From an uncultured Lachnospiraceae bacterium (lineage in GTDB: Bacteria; Bacillota; Clostridia; Lachnospirales; Lachnospiraceae): DNA of 37,337 nucleotides. Positions 8,901 to 16,770 of the stretch are shown here, in pieces. Numbering within the stretch: the first letter of the stretch is position 1; every line of letters starts with the position of its first letter. The stretch spans positions 1-37,337 of the forward strand of contig CAJTVL010000041.1 of NCBI GenBank assembly GCA_910579425.1, given 5' to 3'. The position numbers and the translations under genes were made by a program. The notes below the pieces were generated by a model, which searched no databases, was not told the DNA's origin, and was given only the letters and a program-made list of their open reading frames with translations.

Positions 8901-9286
8901 TTTTTAACGCAATTTTTACCGGAGTGATCGGCTATGGCAATAAAATTGTCTTTACTTATGACGAATTTGGCTTGGAGAAAAAAGTTGAACTCCAAAATAA
9001 CAGTATGGAGTATGGGCAATCCGGCGCTTATCAGGCATATAAAACTTATGAGGCCCTGAGTGAAAAAATGAAAAGTAAGATCAGCAGCCTTACACAGGAA
9101 CGTATGGATGGAATGGAAGTGGAAAAAGTAAAGGCGGCTGCAGAGGGCTTAAAGAATAATATGCCAAGAAGGATAGCTTCTTATCAAAGCATTTATGAGG
9201 ACGATGACAGAAGTTCCGAGATCGAACAATTCTATGATGATTTTATGAAGGCTTTCCAGAATTTCAGGATGATAATGGGGATATGA
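5903..9286 (+). CDS. Giant tubulin-like GTPase (Tubulin_2-type), 1127 aa
   Basis: The N-terminal part has the tubulin/FtsZ-superfamily layout: a first glycine loop, GLGGTGTD, at residues 33-40, and the diagnostic phosphate-binding loop GGTGSGT at residues 185-191. This is the signature of the bacterial tubulin-like families found next to vWA proteins, not of FtsZ, which is about 380 residues and cell-division specific. The remaining 700 or so residues are mostly charged and helical, with no membrane segment, so the protein is cytoplasmic and may be a scaffold or polymerising switch. A good ribosome site (AAAGGAGAAGG) precedes ATG 5903. The two genes downstream are probably partners. Whether it polymerises cannot be told from sequence. 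Confidence 0.85.
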   Translation: MATYGQLLIDAGGGIIDRGKQSDRQEGATLIIGLGGTGTDAVMKLKKEVYKQLKPDNVNATIPTYDAIKYLVIDSDSSGIDQQTGGITDIDKNTEYFDISNPVIAPTFAAKSIMENRRELEWLDYEHIGIKDANHGAGGIRQVGRFLLVDRAMELYSKIQTTINAALLAAKTGEINIHICAGISGGTGSGTFLDICYLVREALIQTGKGSASISGYFFLPDVNLSVPAVMSNPLVSQFIKVNGYAALQELDYCMNFDKNKDSFKMNYGFKQLDNPMAPVDLCYLVSTTDKTGKVIQNGYQYAMGVVTDYIINYLAQVKLPAGVDAKTNKSLTLAGHISNLNSIKMGIALQHGANVDYNILGASVAEMPLSEIATYLGAKLFERYKDIYDRIPTEKERDDFAARNQLRYEDIRKSLTGKAASSVIFPANFDVSMYKTTGNHHFVNRAAEYLANNKGELEKNIRTLTEGVDGFDIPKNSSSLINRTYKSLCEAYATKLEYGPFFAKRMLYGNDNQNLLHLVDGYIATNEENLNHELRQSQMRDDEYETAKIRMDSASIFNERGRLKEYLNALNNLYIHHYRVETFKTMGELLQTYRKQILDLDKNMFNVLAIVLDTLRETFRINARVLSEAEKTENSYAWKILSIPDIQKSLDQEVKNLDLEKALDDLMRTMFSNCTKWIRQDENEIRKLISEFVLDEFAAVTNKTMTDYLYEKFEVTQQPLLESAIEKNIIQDELMGKSTPLFWQNPMYHAAVGDNSTLTVPYNAVEIKNAAQAFAANKMTFVIRESSITDKLSMMRFYSGIPMYAYQGIQELQEAYEKDNKPGRHLYERGGKDWNEMLPSPIPASFDVGRSSGRIKERNAALIAEFEEAEAIGVVVKDNLNQWNIMVIDQAFRVDEFIKGICGSNHIATMDVKTLNSLADNIKQKKQELIENAKEVRIEYLKADHGNERQVMMDFYLLAPVLNGILHDELTKRKALDDKIKEIEGEKTERKKKSLGQREFFNAIFTGVIGYGNKIVFTYDEFGLEKKVELQNNSMEYGQSGAYQAYKTYEALSEKMKSKISSLTQERMDGMEVEKVKAAAEGLKNNMPRRIASYQSIYEDDDRSSEIEQFYDDFMKAFQNFRMIMGI

Positions 9287-9337
9287 CAGTAAGCGGCGCA
9301 GGGCACTGAAGGATGAGACGAATGCAGGGGTGAGAAA

Positions 9338-11062
9338 ATGTGGGATGCGGATAAGAAAAGCTTTCAAAATGGGAATGACTTACTGGAATGCTGTGTCAGG
9401 AAACTGAATGAAAGCCAGCATGGAAAGACAGGAGGAAATGTGGCTTTATATCCTACAGTTATTATCTTTATGGGAAAAAAGAGCAGAGATTATGTAAGAC
9501 ATATTAAAAATACATTGGATGATAACTGGAATAACGCCCGCTACCTGCAGTACTTGAGTGTGTATAAGAATGGTAATGAATGGAAATGTATCCCTCTCAA
9601 GGAAACAAGAGAATATGATAAATGTCAGTGGCAGGATGAAAGCAGTTCGGAAGATTTTGAGGATCTATTGAATAAATCTATTGTAAAGCTTCTTGAGACG
9701 GATGAAAAAATATTTGCCAAAAGAACAAGGGTGAAAATAGAGTTTGTTCTGGATGCAACAGAGCGGGACAATATTCAATATTATGAACTGTACAGGGATA
9801 TTAACAGTTCGCTTCATACCAATGATTTGAAAACGTTGTATCTGATGATTGACCAAAAGCCTTCCGAAAATAAAGCTTTAAATTCGGATGCAGTCCTCCA
9901 GCATATTATAGTGGATCCTCAAAGAAAGCAGCTTACGGTTTATCTCATCAGTAATTATCTGGAATCAGGAGTAATGCTGAGTGAGCAAAAAATTTGGCAG
10001 AATTATCGGTTGGCCGCCGACATTATCCTGCTGGGTGGGAATCGTACAGGTGTCAGTACTCATGCGGATAATTTGTATAATGGGCTAAAGACAGTTTCGT
10101 ATGCTTTGGTGACCAAGCCCACTGACGAGATTGCCGCTATCAGCCTTCAGGCTTTATTGGCCGGTGTGTATGAGGCAGAAGAGAGTGCAAGCAACCTTGA
10201 TTTGGGAGAGAAGGAGATCAGGCAGAAGCTTGAGATGGATGATTATAATGGTGTGAAGCTTGCAGAGGAGATTTTCCGGAAAGAAATAGCCAGTTCTTTT
10301 CCAGATAAAGAGGCCTTTCGGTATTTGCCTTTTAAGTCGGAACGCGCTTATAAAGAGGCTATGAAAGCGGAAAAAATAACGGTGAAGGGATTGGATGCGG
10401 TGACAATGAATGCTGCGTCATGCTATATCGAGCAGCATTATATCAAAAAGGTGATCAGGTTTGTTGAAGGTGAAGAGGATGAGATAAGGAGGCGGATCAG
10501 GCGGCAGCTAAAAGATATCTTTCGTTATTTTGAATTGAGAAAGCTTGATAAGATACGCTTAGAGATTAAAAAAATTATTAGGTCAGACTATTACTTTTCA
10601 GGTTCAGGTAAGGATGATTTTTGCGGATTGCTACAAAAGGAAGCTGTATATATGGCAAAAAAGCTCTATTATGACAAAATAAAAGAAATTATGGCAGAAG
10701 AAGTAGAAAAGCTGGTAAATGCGTCCCTACAGTTTGAAGAGTTATACAGAGAATGTGAAGAAGAGGTGCAAAGGGAGAGGGTTATTACAGGAGATGAATC
10801 CGAGTCCGTGGAAAAGACATACAGAAATATTGTAAAAGATTTCATACAGGAGCGGTATAGCAAAGAAGCCGGATTTCAGGAGATCTTTTCTGTAGATGTG
10901 GACAAAAACAGTCTTCTTGCAGCAATATGGAAAGCATTTCTTGACCTGATCCAAAAAGAAGTATACAGGTATGATTTTGAAAAGGAAGTAGATTCGCGTA
11001 TAGATAGAATGAATGATGAGGAGAGACATATTTTTGTGTCCAGGGAACTGAAAAAAAATTAG
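9338..11062 (+). CDS. Unrecognised 574-aa cytoplasmic protein, probable partner of the tubulin-like GTPase
   Basis: I do not recognise a named family. The N-terminal half looks alpha/beta: alternating hydrophobic strands include YPTVIIFMGKK near residues 38-48, VKIEFVLDATE near 130, TLYLMID near 166 and DIILLGGNRTG near 228. This suggests a Rossmann-like or tubulin-like fold without a clear phosphate-binding loop. The C-terminal half is highly charged and helical. No signal peptide or membrane helix is visible. An AGGGGTGAG ribosome site precedes ATG 9338, 51 bases after the tubulin-like gene. Its position implies work with that GTPase, but this is inference. Confidence 0.8.
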   Translation: MWDADKKSFQNGNDLLECCVRKLNESQHGKTGGNVALYPTVIIFMGKKSRDYVRHIKNTLDDNWNNARYLQYLSVYKNGNEWKCIPLKETREYDKCQWQDESSSEDFEDLLNKSIVKLLETDEKIFAKRTRVKIEFVLDATERDNIQYYELYRDINSSLHTNDLKTLYLMIDQKPSENKALNSDAVLQHIIVDPQRKQLTVYLISNYLESGVMLSEQKIWQNYRLAADIILLGGNRTGVSTHADNLYNGLKTVSYALVTKPTDEIAAISLQALLAGVYEAEESASNLDLGEKEIRQKLEMDDYNGVKLAEEIFRKEIASSFPDKEAFRYLPFKSERAYKEAMKAEKITVKGLDAVTMNAASCYIEQHYIKKVIRFVEGEEDEIRRRIRRQLKDIFRYFELRKLDKIRLEIKKIIRSDYYFSGSGKDDFCGLLQKEAVYMAKKLYYDKIKEIMAEEVEKLVNASLQFEELYRECEEEVQRERVITGDESESVEKTYRNIVKDFIQERYSKEAGFQEIFSVDVDKNSLLAAIWKAFLDLIQKEVYRYDFEKEVDSRIDRMNDEERHIFVSRELKKN

Positions 11063-11100
11063 ATGGCAGCATAAGACTAAAAAATCCGGTTAAGGTATCC

Positions 11101-11286
11101 ATGATGAAGACCAGTTGTTTTTATATGGTTAATGAAAAGGCGGAATATGCAAAAAATTTAAAAAATGCAGAGGGAAATGACAGAGATTATCTGCTTTTTA
11201 ATCTGAACCGGACAGATTGTATTGAACAGATAGAAATCTATGACATTTTATCACCTGAGGATATCCATTTAGTGTTTATGGAATGA
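11101..11286 (+). CDS. Possible small ORF, 61 aa, uncertain
   Basis: The short reading frame fills the gap between the 574-aa protein and the beta-rich protein. Its ribosome site is weak (AAGG close to ATG 11101; a second ATG follows at 11104). The translation is acidic and soluble with no known motif. It lies in the same frame as the next gene, separated by its own TGA and two further in-frame stops, so it could be the decayed front end of that gene rather than an independent one. I would not rely on it without conservation evidence. Confidence 0.35.
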   Translation: MMKTSCFYMVNEKAEYAKNLKNAEGNDRDYLLFNLNRTDCIEQIEIYDILSPEDIHLVFME

Positions 11287-11343
11287 CGATGAGGGGCATT
11301 ATCCTTAAACAGCCTGTAGATTCAGAAAGGGGAACGATCTTTC

Positions 11344-12033
11344 GTGGTTATCAGAGCATATGATCCGGTTTTTCAAATACGGGAACTGGCAATAAAAAAA
11401 GATGGTGGGGAGATTTCCTTAAGCTGGAGGTTCAAAGAGGCAACTCATTTCCTTGTTTTCTTATATGACAGTAGAAAAGAATTTGCATTAGGGGATATAT
11501 TGAAGGAAATTAGTGAGTGTGGAGTAACGGATGAGGATATTATACGAAATAGCGCCTCACAAAGGAATTACAATTACAAAGGAGAATGGCTTAAAGTTTT
11601 TTGTTTCAGGGAAAAAGATTTCGTGACAAATGGGAAAAAGTATTTTATCAAAGGAAGTGAGGCAAAACGTGGTATTCCATATACAGCCAAAGTATATGTC
11701 TGCCAATATGATAATAAGGAAAAGACACTATATGTATATGAAACCGCCGACGAAAGGAACGAGACTTTTCTCCCTGTAACAGTCGAACCTGAGATTCGTT
11801 ACAAACGAATGGGTGTTCTTCCAGGAAACAGTAAACGTATATGTATACTGAAGCTTCCCTGTTTGGAGGGGTATATGAATGGCGCCATTATGTATCATGT
11901 AGATGGAATATCGGTGGATTTCCCGTTGGCGCAAGGCTGTTTGGGGAAAGAGTTGGTGATCGTAATACCGGCAAAATCAGAGGTTAGCATACGCATTCGG
12001 GAAGAATATAAGAAATACTATAAGAAGGTTTGA
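11344..12033 (+). CDS. Beta-rich 229-aa protein with fibronectin III-like features
   Basis: No named family is recognised. The start is GTG 11344, with AAAGGGG about 11 bases upstream. The segment GGEISLSWRF followed by THFLVFLYDSRKEF has the strand pattern of a fibronectin type III or related beta-sandwich (Trp on strand B, Tyr on strand C). The second half has similar alternating strands, so two beta domains are likely. There is no signal peptide or membrane helix. It sits between the tubulin-like pair and the zinc-finger GTPase, suggesting an adaptor. An internal start further downstream cannot be excluded. Confidence 0.72.
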   Translation: MVIRAYDPVFQIRELAIKKDGGEISLSWRFKEATHFLVFLYDSRKEFALGDILKEISECGVTDEDIIRNSASQRNYNYKGEWLKVFCFREKDFVTNGKKYFIKGSEAKRGIPYTAKVYVCQYDNKEKTLYVYETADERNETFLPVTVEPEIRYKRMGVLPGNSKRICILKLPCLEGYMNGAIMYHVDGISVDFPLAQGCLGKELVIVIPAKSEVSIRIREEYKKYYKKV

Positions 12034-12044
12034 GGAGAGGTACT

Positions 12045-13454
12045 GTGAAAAAGAATAATTTTAAGCCAACAGAGGAAATGAAAAATTACTTTAATATTAC
12101 AGAGAATATGCTTAAATATGCAGACAACCAGTGTCTTTGTCCATTCTGCTTTGGGAAATTTACACCTCTGACTACTGCTTTTCGTGTTGCTCAAGAGAGC
12201 ATTTGCAGCATAATGCATTATGAGACACTGGGGGACAAGGGTAAGGAAGCAGAACTTCCCTATATGGAGGCAAATGATGAGGTATACGAAAAATTCTGGA
12301 AACAGTATCCAGGCAGCGAGACTTTAGATGTTGAAAGCAGAGCTGTATCAAGACGTCCAGTAATGCATATGCTTTTGGAAAACCATCTAAGGGGAAGATT
12401 CGTTGCAGATAAGGACGGTTTCCTGGCGGGCATGATAGACAGTAAGGGCAACAAATCTGATATCAGGATTTGTCCGCACTGTCATAACCAACTTCCGTTT
12501 AATTTCGGGAAACATCCGGTAAAATATATTGCAATAGTAGGCATTACGAGTTCGGGAAAAACGGTATATCTCTCTCAGTTCCTTAAGGGATTATATAACA
12601 ATTTGAGCGATATAGGCTTTTTTCAAGTGGATGGCATGGGCGATGCAGAGAATTTTTGGAAGCTGAATGCAGTAAAAAAAGGGAACAGGCTTCCTATGGG
12701 AAATGTCACAGATAAACTGACACTTCCTATTGCAATAACAATTCAAAATGAAAAAAATGAAGTTTATACGCTGGTTTTTTATGATATTGCAGGTGAGAAC
12801 TGTGTTAAGCCAGATCAAATGAAAAAGTACGGACCATTTATCGTCAACACAGATGGAATTATTATGATTGTGGATCCCAGTCAGTTTCCGGGGTTACTGA
12901 GCGATACAGATGATACTGAAGATGAGACGATAAACCCAGGGAAGGTTTTGGAAGCAATGTACCATGCCTTTGTGGCAGCGAAATGCAAAGAAGGAAAATG
13001 TGATGTGCCAATTGCGGTTGCTCTTTCAAAGAGTGATTTGCTGCGCCCTAACTTCCAGTATAGGAATTATCAAGTTAATATGTTTCAAAATATTGATTAC
13101 ACGTTATATAAGCCCAAAGGATTTCCCTATAATGATTATTTAAATATTTCGGCAGAAGTAGAAAGACTGCTCAAAAATGTAAGAACCGGGAGAACATTTG
13201 TAGATTCCGTAAAAAAGAGTTTTACAAAAAATGATTTTTTTGCTTTTTCGGCTCTCAATGTAGAACCTGTGGCAGAAAAAGATAAAGAAAGTGGAGACAT
13301 CTATTATGTCCTTGAAGAAGATCCGGAGACGGTGAGGATAGAAGAGCCGTTTAACTGGCTGCTCTATCAACTGGGAATATTGAAAAAAACTGAAAAAGTT
13401 GAAGAAATCCAGAAACCGAAGAAGCTTCTGGGTATTTTTGGAGGAAATCGATAA
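12045..13454 (+). CDS. Zinc-finger P-loop GTPase (double-GTPase/TRAFAC-like)
   Basis: Start GTG 12045 is chosen because GAGGAGAGG (12032-12040) sits at ideal spacing; a frame-matched TTG at 12030 has no such support. The 469-residue protein has two CxxC pairs (Cys32/Cys35 and Cys143/Cys146) that could form one split zinc ribbon. A Walker A GITSSGKT (residues 166-173) follows. Then come a G3-like YDIAG (Asp247 to Gly250), a VDPS strand, a G4-like SKSD at 328-331 in place of NKxD, and a possible FSAL G5. This fits a regulatory GTPase of the kind found beside GAP1-type proteins, which is what the next gene resembles. The guanine specificity rests on the SKSD motif and is less certain than nucleotide binding. 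Confidence 0.85.
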   Translation: MKKNNFKPTEEMKNYFNITENMLKYADNQCLCPFCFGKFTPLTTAFRVAQESICSIMHYETLGDKGKEAELPYMEANDEVYEKFWKQYPGSETLDVESRAVSRRPVMHMLLENHLRGRFVADKDGFLAGMIDSKGNKSDIRICPHCHNQLPFNFGKHPVKYIAIVGITSSGKTVYLSQFLKGLYNNLSDIGFFQVDGMGDAENFWKLNAVKKGNRLPMGNVTDKLTLPIAITIQNEKNEVYTLVFYDIAGENCVKPDQMKKYGPFIVNTDGIIMIVDPSQFPGLLSDTDDTEDETINPGKVLEAMYHAFVAAKCKEGKCDVPIAVALSKSDLLRPNFQYRNYQVNMFQNIDYTLYKPKGFPYNDYLNISAEVERLLKNVRTGRTFVDSVKKSFTKNDFFAFSALNVEPVAEKDKESGDIYYVLEEDPETVRIEEPFNWLLYQLGILKKTEKVEEIQKPKKLLGIFGGNR

Positions 13455-13466
13455 GGGGGCTCTATC

Positions 13467-15965
13467 GTGAATTTTTATCAATTGGGTTATTTCAGGACAG
13501 GAAAGCAGGGGATAGATGCAGGATGGAAACTTGTTTTGGCATCAGACGGGCTGGATTATGCTGCTTCAAACGGGTTTAAAGGAATCAGTGCGAACTTGGC
13601 AGAGCTAAAAAGGGGATCGACGGTTCCCCCTTGTACTTTAGGGGTTTTTCAATATGAGAGGTTTGTTTATATAATACATAACAATTTTGCGGCATCAGGG
13701 AGCGATGACAGGGGCGTAACTTATGTACATGGATACTGCCTTAGTCTGACAGATTACTATCATTTATGCGAAAACCCGGAAAAGCTTTTGGGCATTCGGG
13801 AGGAGAATTATGTCCGGGAATATGACAGTTCCATAAAAGAATGGCCGGTTCTGAAGGAACTTTCATATGATGTGATGGATGAAGAAAGCTTAAAGAGAAA
13901 GTATGGACTATCTGGCGATGAGTATGGATGGTTAGTAGAGGGGGTTATTTGCGCAATCGAAGGCTTGGCAATGCCGTTGTGTATCAAGTGTACACTGCCT
14001 TTGAGTGAATATAAACAGGTATATAAGGAACTGATGTATCTGATCATGAAAGGTCTGCCTTATCATATGCGTCATAGGGTGACAGGATATTCTTTTAAAG
14101 GGAGTAATGCTGTTGTATATCTTTCGGATACGGTTGAAGGAAATAATTATATTGATCTGGATAACAGGAGGTTTGTATGTGACCGCTCGGGGCTGGAGTC
14201 ATATGGATTTGTTCAATTATGTAGGGGATCATACGCAAATGGACAAAGGGATGAAGATTTTGAAAAGATAGCAAAAATAATGGATATCGTCTTTGAAAAC
14301 GTTATATACGATGAAAATATTGACAAGATAGAAGCAGGTTATTTATTGGGAAAAGGAACTTCTGCAGAGAAAAATGTCAAGCTGTTGGAATTTGTTTTGG
14401 GAAGCCGACTGACGCAGAATGAGACTATAGACTCTCTTTTAGAAGCTGTATTGCGAAAGATAAATGAAAATGGGTTGCTAATAACAGATAAGCAGATTCT
14501 GGAACGGTTTCATAGCAGATGTAAAAATACGAATAATAGTAGTTTTAAACAGCAAGTCAGCCTGTTAAATGCAAGGGCGCTGATCAATGGAGAAAAGAAA
14601 GAGGGATTTCAGTATTTGCTTAATCTGTCCCATAATTTCCCAGAGCAGCATGAGATGCTGTGCGATGCGTTAAAAAGACAAGATAAGTACTTTTATACGG
14701 AATATTTTGCAGAAATATATTTACCGGAATATACACCCAATTTGGAAAGCCTATTGGAGTATTTGAAATACAATAAAAATCTTGATCAGGATACATATAG
14801 GAATCTTCTGTCCAGAACATTAAAAATTGCATCAGAGCAGCCTTGGGAGTTTTCTGATGTTCAGGAGTTATGCAACAATCAGAAGATCGTTCGAAAAATC
14901 ATGGAACTGATTCCGGAGGATAGTGAATTCCATAAAAAAGAGTATATTAAAAAGATTAATTTTTGTTTTTGGAAAGGATTTGCTCCTGAAAATTTTGTCC
15001 CTGAAGAAATAGAACTATATAAGACTTGCGGAGTGGAAGAGGCCAGTAAAACTTGCCACAAGGGAGAGGAATGTGCAAATGCTAAAAAGGTGTGGGAGTT
15101 GGTTCGACTATTTGAAAGGGGCATGACAAGAGAAAATATTGACCGGTTGAAAGAAGCGCTGTTTTCGGATGCAATTCTGTCAGGGGAAGAGGAGAAGGAG
15201 AGAATACGCAGATCACTTTTAAGGGAGATAAAAAACGACCAAAGGGTGTCGGTACAGGAGAAGTTTGACTATTCACTGACACTATTTTATAACGGTACAG
15301 AAAACAGGTTTGATGTTCTGGAATGGATGACGGAAGCAAAAAAGCGAGGCATTGAAATGATATTTGACTCTGTGCGGACAGGAGACTATATCAGATATTC
15401 CAGAGTGCTTAATGACGAAAATTTGAAAAACGTTTTGATAGACTCCGTGAAAAAGGAACTAAGGGGAAAAAAGAAAAATTCCACGAGAAAATACAGCAGG
15501 AAACAGCAGGACGACTTAAAGATATTTTATTCTTACCTGACCGGAAAGATAGAAAAAGGACAATTCGAAAACCGCACAGAAGAATTTTTCTTCATTCTGC
15601 ACAGAGTACCTGTGGGGATGTTTGCGTTGTCAGCGGTGGCGTTTTGGCTTATATGCCTTCAAAGATATACAGATATTGAGCCTGTTATCATTCATGGAAT
15701 TGCAATTTCCCTGAGCTTTGCAGGCGCTGTGGCAGAGATCATAAAGATCGCCCGATATGACAGCATAAGAGGACAGATGGAGCGCAGGGGACTGAATTCT
15801 GTTTTGCGGTGGTTAACTTATACCGGTGTTTTTTTGATTACAGCTGTGATTATTTCTGCAGTATTATTTTTACCTGGTGTACTGGAAAAAATGACAGGAA
15901 TATTTACACTTTCATTGCTAAGTATTATCAGTGTCATAGCATACGGGGGTTGGACAGAGAAGTGA
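13467..15965 (+). CDS. GTPase-associated protein 1 (GAP1)-like protein with C-terminal membrane helices
   Basis: The N-terminus (about residues 1-120: a YQLGYFRTG start, then WKLVLASDGLD and later GDDRGVTYVHGY-type strands) resembles the GAP1 N-terminal domain that accompanies bacterial GTPases; this is from memory of the family and is not verified. The middle 500 residues are helical and charged and may be an adaptor region. Four hydrophobic segments near residues 712-731, 739-761, 790-811 and 815-830 anchor the C-terminus in the membrane. GTG 13467 has AAGGGGG upstream and follows the GTPase stop by 12 bases, consistent with a functional pair. Role inferred: linking the GTPase to the membrane. 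Confidence 0.75.
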   Translation: MNFYQLGYFRTGKQGIDAGWKLVLASDGLDYAASNGFKGISANLAELKRGSTVPPCTLGVFQYERFVYIIHNNFAASGSDDRGVTYVHGYCLSLTDYYHLCENPEKLLGIREENYVREYDSSIKEWPVLKELSYDVMDEESLKRKYGLSGDEYGWLVEGVICAIEGLAMPLCIKCTLPLSEYKQVYKELMYLIMKGLPYHMRHRVTGYSFKGSNAVVYLSDTVEGNNYIDLDNRRFVCDRSGLESYGFVQLCRGSYANGQRDEDFEKIAKIMDIVFENVIYDENIDKIEAGYLLGKGTSAEKNVKLLEFVLGSRLTQNETIDSLLEAVLRKINENGLLITDKQILERFHSRCKNTNNSSFKQQVSLLNARALINGEKKEGFQYLLNLSHNFPEQHEMLCDALKRQDKYFYTEYFAEIYLPEYTPNLESLLEYLKYNKNLDQDTYRNLLSRTLKIASEQPWEFSDVQELCNNQKIVRKIMELIPEDSEFHKKEYIKKINFCFWKGFAPENFVPEEIELYKTCGVEEASKTCHKGEECANAKKVWELVRLFERGMTRENIDRLKEALFSDAILSGEEEKERIRRSLLREIKNDQRVSVQEKFDYSLTLFYNGTENRFDVLEWMTEAKKRGIEMIFDSVRTGDYIRYSRVLNDENLKNVLIDSVKKELRGKKKNSTRKYSRKQQDDLKIFYSYLTGKIEKGQFENRTEEFFFILHRVPVGMFALSAVAFWLICLQRYTDIEPVIIHGIAISLSFAGAVAEIIKIARYDSIRGQMERRGLNSVLRWLTYTGVFLITAVIISAVLFLPGVLEKMTGIFTLSLLSIISVIAYGGWTEK

Positions 15966-15981
15966 TGCGGGGAGGGAGAAT

Positions 15982-16725
15982 ATGACGGTAAATGGAAGTG
16001 GTGGGGAGAGATATATTTTAAGCGGTAAAGGGAAAAAAGGGTTTGGAGGTTATTGTGATTACCCTGTCCAGGGAACCGGAAAGTATTGTGCCAGGATTTT
16101 TGCCAGAACCGGAAGAAACGCTTCTGTAGAGGCGGAAATTAAGGAAGCCGTGCATAGCGGAGGAGATTTTGAAGGGGAGCGCCCCCTTAATGTTTTATAT
16201 TTTCATGGGAAATTTGCAGGATTTTTGTATGAAGGGATATTAGCGGGCAATGAAACGTATGTAAACGAAGATCAAGGGACTTATTCAGGGAGTGGATTTC
16301 AGGAGATTAGAACAGACGGAAATGAACAGCTTATTTTTATAGGAGGTCAGATTATTTTGATATTGGTCATGCTTTATATAGGACTACAGATAGTTTATCC
16401 TTTATTTCTCGGGCGGATTTCAAATGTTGATCCTGATAGCTTTGCAGCAGCCCTGGCGGTACTGGATCATGGAGGGCTTCCGGCCATTCTTACGGGAATT
16501 GCTTTGCAAATATACGCGGTTTTGAGGTGGAAAAGCTCTTTTCCTAATTTGGGGATTTGTCTGGCGGTGGCGGCCGTTGCAAATTTAGCAGGTATGATAC
16601 TATGGACATGCACAGTGCTGGCTGTAGTACTTTTAGTGGATGGAGTAATGTCTTTTCTGGCACGTTACCTTATTTCCATTTTATTTTTTCTTTTTATCGT
16701 TGTATGGATCAAGAAAAGGTTTTGA
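15982..16725 (+). CDS. Multi-helix membrane protein with degenerate kinase N-lobe
   Basis: The first 90 or so residues resemble the N-lobe of bacterial kinase-like proteins of the helix-hairpin-helix/kinase type. They have a Gly-rich start (GKGKKGFGGY), a strand YCARIFAR in the place of the VAIK strand but with Arg for Lys, a helix with Glu (VEAEIKEAV), then PLNVLYFHGKFAGFLYE matching the hinge-leading strands. No C-lobe, HRD or DFG region exists; instead about five hydrophobic helices fill residues 113-242. It is therefore probably a pseudokinase-like binding module tethered to the membrane. The ribosome site GGGGAGGGAG is strong. The kinase assignment is by pattern and would need a structure prediction. 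Confidence 0.72.
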   Translation: MTVNGSGGERYILSGKGKKGFGGYCDYPVQGTGKYCARIFARTGRNASVEAEIKEAVHSGGDFEGERPLNVLYFHGKFAGFLYEGILAGNETYVNEDQGTYSGSGFQEIRTDGNEQLIFIGGQIILILVMLYIGLQIVYPLFLGRISNVDPDSFAAALAVLDHGGLPAILTGIALQIYAVLRWKSSFPNLGICLAVAAVANLAGMILWTCTVLAVVLLVDGVMSFLARYLISILFFLFIVVWIKKRF

Positions 16726-16770
16726 AAATTTTTTTAGGACAATAAAATAGGGAAGGTATTGTAAGAAATC

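Noticed and set aside
5903..9286. Cell-division FtsZ
   Set aside because: Nearly three times too long, different loop context, and embedded with vWA/GTPase genes instead of division genes.
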